A stretch of DNA of 64,000 nt from Aquibacillus saliphilus (GTDB lineage Bacteria; Bacillota; Bacilli; Bacillales; Amphibacillaceae), in contig NZ_JAIZAP010000001.1 in assembly GCF_020404745.1 (NCBI RefSeq), positions 62,001-126,000 of the forward strand, written 5' to 3'. Position 1 is the stretch's first letter, and every line of letters starts with the position of its first letter. The notes below the pieces were generated by a model, which was not told the origin of the DNA, did not search any database, and worked only from the letters and a program-made list of their open reading frames with translations. The position numbers and the translations under genes were made by a program. Positions 61,790-64,000 of the stretch are shown piece by piece.

Positions 61790-62371
61790 ATGCGGTTAGA
61801 ACGTCTTTCAACGAATCAATTTAAAATATTTTTAACCTTTGATGATCTAATCGAAAGAGGATTAACGAAAGAAGACCTTTGGCACGACCTACCAAGAGTA
61901 CATCAGTTATTCCATGACATGATGTATGAAGCTAGTGATGAACTTGGGATAGAACTAGATGGTGTGCTCCTTGTCCAAGTCCATTTACTTCAGGCTCAAG
62001 GAATGCTAGTTATTGTTACACAGAATAATCAAAGGGAAGAATTAGAAGATGAAGAGTATGTTGAGATGAAAGTCACTTTGGATGAAAGTCGAGAACTAAT
62101 CTTTTCATTTTCTGACTTTGAAGACATTATTCAAGTTTGTTCTCACCTCAAAGACATAGGAATATTTGGTGGTTCCGTGTACCATTTGAATGATACGTAT
62201 TATATGCAAATAAATGACGAAGAAGTAGAAGGATATAATAGGGAACATATTATTGCTATTATGTCAGAATTTGCTACTGCAAGTATCCTTACGTCATATA
62301 GACTCAAAGAGTATGGAAAAGTGATTGCAGACGGTAATGCTGTTAACCAAATAGTACAATATTTTAATTGA
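61790..62371 (+). CDS. mecB: MecA-family ClpCP adaptor YpbH (MecB)
   Basis: A 193-residue adaptor of the MecA/YpbH family that delivers proteins to ClpC-ClpP for degradation; in B. subtilis it affects competence and sporulation. The N-terminal substrate-binding part (MRLERLSTNQFKIFLTFDDLIERGLTKEDLW) and the C-terminal ClpC-binding domain (FSDFEDIIQVCSHL...SEFATAS) are intact. Context with ypbG and gudB identifies it as YpbH rather than MecA. AAGGGGGT precedes the ATG. A terminator follows. Confidence 0.9.
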   Translation: MRLERLSTNQFKIFLTFDDLIERGLTKEDLWHDLPRVHQLFHDMMYEASDELGIELDGVLLVQVHLLQAQGMLVIVTQNNQREELEDEEYVEMKVTLDESRELIFSFSDFEDIIQVCSHLKDIGIFGGSVYHLNDTYYMQINDEEVEGYNREHIIAIMSEFATASILTSYRLKEYGKVIADGNAVNQIVQYFN

Positions 62372-62375
62372 ACCT

Positions 62376-62410
62376 TTAAAAGGCTGGCTATATAAGTCAG
62401 CCTTTTAATT
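62376..62410. terminator. Terminator after mecB
   Basis: TTAAAAGGCTG pairs perfectly with CAGCCTTTTAA around an 11-base loop, followed by TTTAG. Confidence 0.8.
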
Positions 62411-62524
62411 TAGTATTCATAGTAGTTAATTGTCGCTAATAGGTTTGATTAATTAATCGATTTCATAGGGATAAAAATAGCTTTCAATCGTAACTTAAGT
62501 AAATAGAATGATTAAATTAATTTA

Positions 62525-62552
62525 TTGCATATTCATATGTAACGTGTATACT
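62525..62552 (+). promoter_or_regulatory. Candidate sigma-A promoter of gudB
   Basis: TTGCAT (62525-62530), 16 bases, TATACT (62547-62552). A -10 close to consensus and a fair -35, placed 65 bases before the chosen gudB start. Confidence 0.5.
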
Positions 62553-62616
62553 AATGTGTGAAATAAATGGTAAAATAAATATGGTGAATGTACTGAATTT
62601 TATGGGAGGTAGGTTC

Positions 62617-63897
62617 ATGGTGGCCGATAAAGCACCTGATTCTCAAAATAAATACAACGATAAATTGGATGTACTAAAATCGACCCAAACTGTCGTCCAA
62701 ATTGCGCTAGAAAAACTGGGTTATCCTGAAGAAGTGTTCGAGTTACTTAAAGAGCCTATTCGTATGATGACAGTAAGAATCCCTGTTCGAATGGACGATG
62801 ACTCTATAAAAATCTTTACTGGTTATCGTGCCCAGCATAATGATGCAGTAGGACCAACTAAGGGTGGTGTTCGTTTTCATCCTGCAGTAACTGAGAAAGA
62901 AGTTAAAGCATTATCTATTTGGATGAGCTTGAAAGCTGGGATAGTTGATTTGCCATATGGTGGTGGAAAAGGTGGAATTGTTTGTGATCCAAGGGAAATG
63001 TCTTTTAGAGAGCTAGAAGGCCTTAGTAGAGGTTATGTTCGGGCCATTAGCCAAATTGTTGGACCAACTAAAGACATACCAGCTCCAGACGTTTTCACTA
63101 ATCCTCAGATTATGGCGTGGATGATGGATGAATATAGCCGGATAGATGAGTTTAATAATCCAGGTTTTATAACAGGTAAGCCAATTGTGCTTGGTGGTTC
63201 GCATGGTAGAGAATCGGCCACAGCTAAGGGTGTTACTATTTGTATAGATGAAGCTGTAAAGAAAAAGAATATGGAAGTAAAAGGAGCTCGAGTAGTTATT
63301 CAAGGGTTTGGTAATGCAGGAAGTTTCCTAGCTAAGTTCTTACACGACTCCGGCGCTAAAGTTATCGGTATTTCCGATGCTTATGCAGGCTTACACGATC
63401 CAGACGGTCTGGATATTGACTATCTACTCGATCGCAGGGATAGCTTTGGGACAGTAACCAAACTTTTCTCTAATACAATAACAAATAAAGAATTACTTGA
63501 ATTAGACTGTGATATTCTTGTGCCAGCAGCAGTGGAAAATCAAATTACTGAAGAAAACGCGTATAATATAAAAGCTTCGATTATTGTGGAGGCAGCAAAT
63601 GGTCCTACAACTTTAGACGCGACAAAAATTTTGTCTGAACGTGGAATCTTATTAGTTCCAGATGTTCTTGCTTCCGCTGGCGGTGTTACTGTTTCTTATT
63701 TTGAATGGGTTCAAAATAATCAAGGTTATTATTGGTCTGAAGAAGAAGTTGAAGAAAAGCTTCATAAAGTTATGGTGAAAGGCTTTAATTCAGTATATAA
63801 TGCAGCAGAAACAAGAAGAGTGGATATGAGGCTAGCTGCTTATATGGTTGGAGTTAGAAAAATGGCAGAAGCTTCTAGATTTCGTGGTTGGATTTAA
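62617..63897 (+). CDS. gudB: NAD-dependent glutamate dehydrogenase GudB
   Basis: A 426-residue catabolic glutamate dehydrogenase converting glutamate to 2-oxoglutarate and ammonia. Active-site segments are GPTKGGVRFHP, WMSLKAGIVDLPYGGGKGG and IPAPDV, and the NAD fold contains GFGNAG. The 9-bp duplication (VKA repeated) that inactivates GudB in laboratory B. subtilis is absent (TEKEVKALSIWM), so this copy should be active. Start is the ATG at 62617 behind GGGAGGTAGG; an upstream frame from 62554 begins just after the probable promoter. The mecB-gudB order is that of B. subtilis. Confidence 0.95.
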   Translation: MVADKAPDSQNKYNDKLDVLKSTQTVVQIALEKLGYPEEVFELLKEPIRMMTVRIPVRMDDDSIKIFTGYRAQHNDAVGPTKGGVRFHPAVTEKEVKALSIWMSLKAGIVDLPYGGGKGGIVCDPREMSFRELEGLSRGYVRAISQIVGPTKDIPAPDVFTNPQIMAWMMDEYSRIDEFNNPGFITGKPIVLGGSHGRESATAKGVTICIDEAVKKKNMEVKGARVVIQGFGNAGSFLAKFLHDSGAKVIGISDAYAGLHDPDGLDIDYLLDRRDSFGTVTKLFSNTITNKELLELDCDILVPAAVENQITEENAYNIKASIIVEAANGPTTLDATKILSERGILLVPDVLASAGGVTVSYFEWVQNNQGYYWSEEEVEEKLHKVMVKGFNSVYNAAETRRVDMRLAAYMVGVRKMAEASRFRGWI

Positions 63898-63928
63898 CCT
63901 AAGGTCTAATGGAATAATCTCCCTTTGG

Positions 63929-63965
63929 GCACTTATTAGCTGATTTAGTTAATAGGTGCTTTTCA
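63929..63965 (+). terminator. Terminator after gudB
   Basis: GCACTTATTA pairs with TAATAGGTGC (one G-T) and is followed by TTTTC, 32 bases after the gudB stop. Confidence 0.75.
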
Positions 63966-64000
63966 TTGTTGTCTATGAAAACTGATATTGGTAATTAATT

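Noticed and set aside
62800-62960. Inactivating VKA duplication in gudB
   Set aside because: Only one VKA unit is present; the gene appears intact.

Overview
This is a 64 kb stretch of chromosome from a low-GC, endospore-forming member of the Bacillaceae. The genes carry B. subtilis-type names in mostly B. subtilis-type order: caa3 oxidase, spoIIA, spoVA, spmAB, dacB, dacF, cotJ, res, ypb. Intergenic repeats and the loss of several B. subtilis neighbours fit an Oceanobacillus/Virgibacillus-like relative better than B. subtilis itself. That genus-level guess is inference. I see no rRNA, tRNA, CRISPR array, prophage or intact insertion sequence.

Layout. (1) 1-13.8 kb: the 5' part of ctaA (heme A synthase, running off the left edge), then the divergent ctaBCDEF caa3 oxidase operon, ctaG and yozB; two acetyltransferases; a 0.9 kb non-coding island holding two inverted copies of a GC-rich repeat; a YtvI-type membrane protein, ylbA, ylbB and ylbC. 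(2) 13.8-24 kb: rnz and a glycerophosphodiesterase on the minus strand, then yqjN, yqjP-yqjQ behind a FadR-like operator, yqkB-yqkC, yqkF, nudF, an endonuclease Q-like gene, spoIIM and fur. (3) 24-36 kb: yqzK, xerD, a nucleoside-salvage operon (deoB-punA-pdp), and the forespore block dacF, spoIIAA-AB-sigF and a shortened spoVA operon with visible sigma-H and sigma-G promoter motifs. (4) 36-44 kb: lysA, ppiB, a small M50-like membrane protein, ribT, a tiny YjcZ-like spore protein, scpAB, a sodF-type dismutase, dacB-spmA-spmB and rluB. (5) 44.7-54 kb: the resABC cytochrome c maturation genes with resDE, a cobalamin riboswitch controlling a transcobalamin-like lipoprotein plus an ECF S-component, and sigX-rsiX behind an autoregulatory sigma-X promoter. 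(6) 54-64 kb: ferredoxin, ypbB-recQ-ypbD-ypbE, the cotJABC spore operon, a CBS-domain protein, ypbG, ypbH (mecB) and gudB.

How the parts work together. The first and fifth blocks are functionally linked: ResA/B/C attach heme to cytochromes c, including the heme c domain fused to CtaC; CtaA/CtaB make heme A; CtaG helps copper insertion; and in B. subtilis ResDE regulates this regulon. The middle of the window is sporulation-rich and covers early forespore sigma-factor control, DPA transport and spore cortex maturation, with cotJ spore-coat genes further right.

Most notable points. The spoVA operon lacks spoVAC, spoVAD and spoVAEb. The riboswitch-lipoprotein-S-component trio is a candidate vitamin B12 capture and uptake system. 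A FadR-type operator overlaps the leader of yqjPQ. A junction near 13.8 kb joins two blocks that lie far apart in B. subtilis. Several short ORFs and inverted-repeat elements lie in the gaps. Many start codons were moved downstream of the longest possible start on Shine-Dalgarno evidence; these are flagged in each entry.
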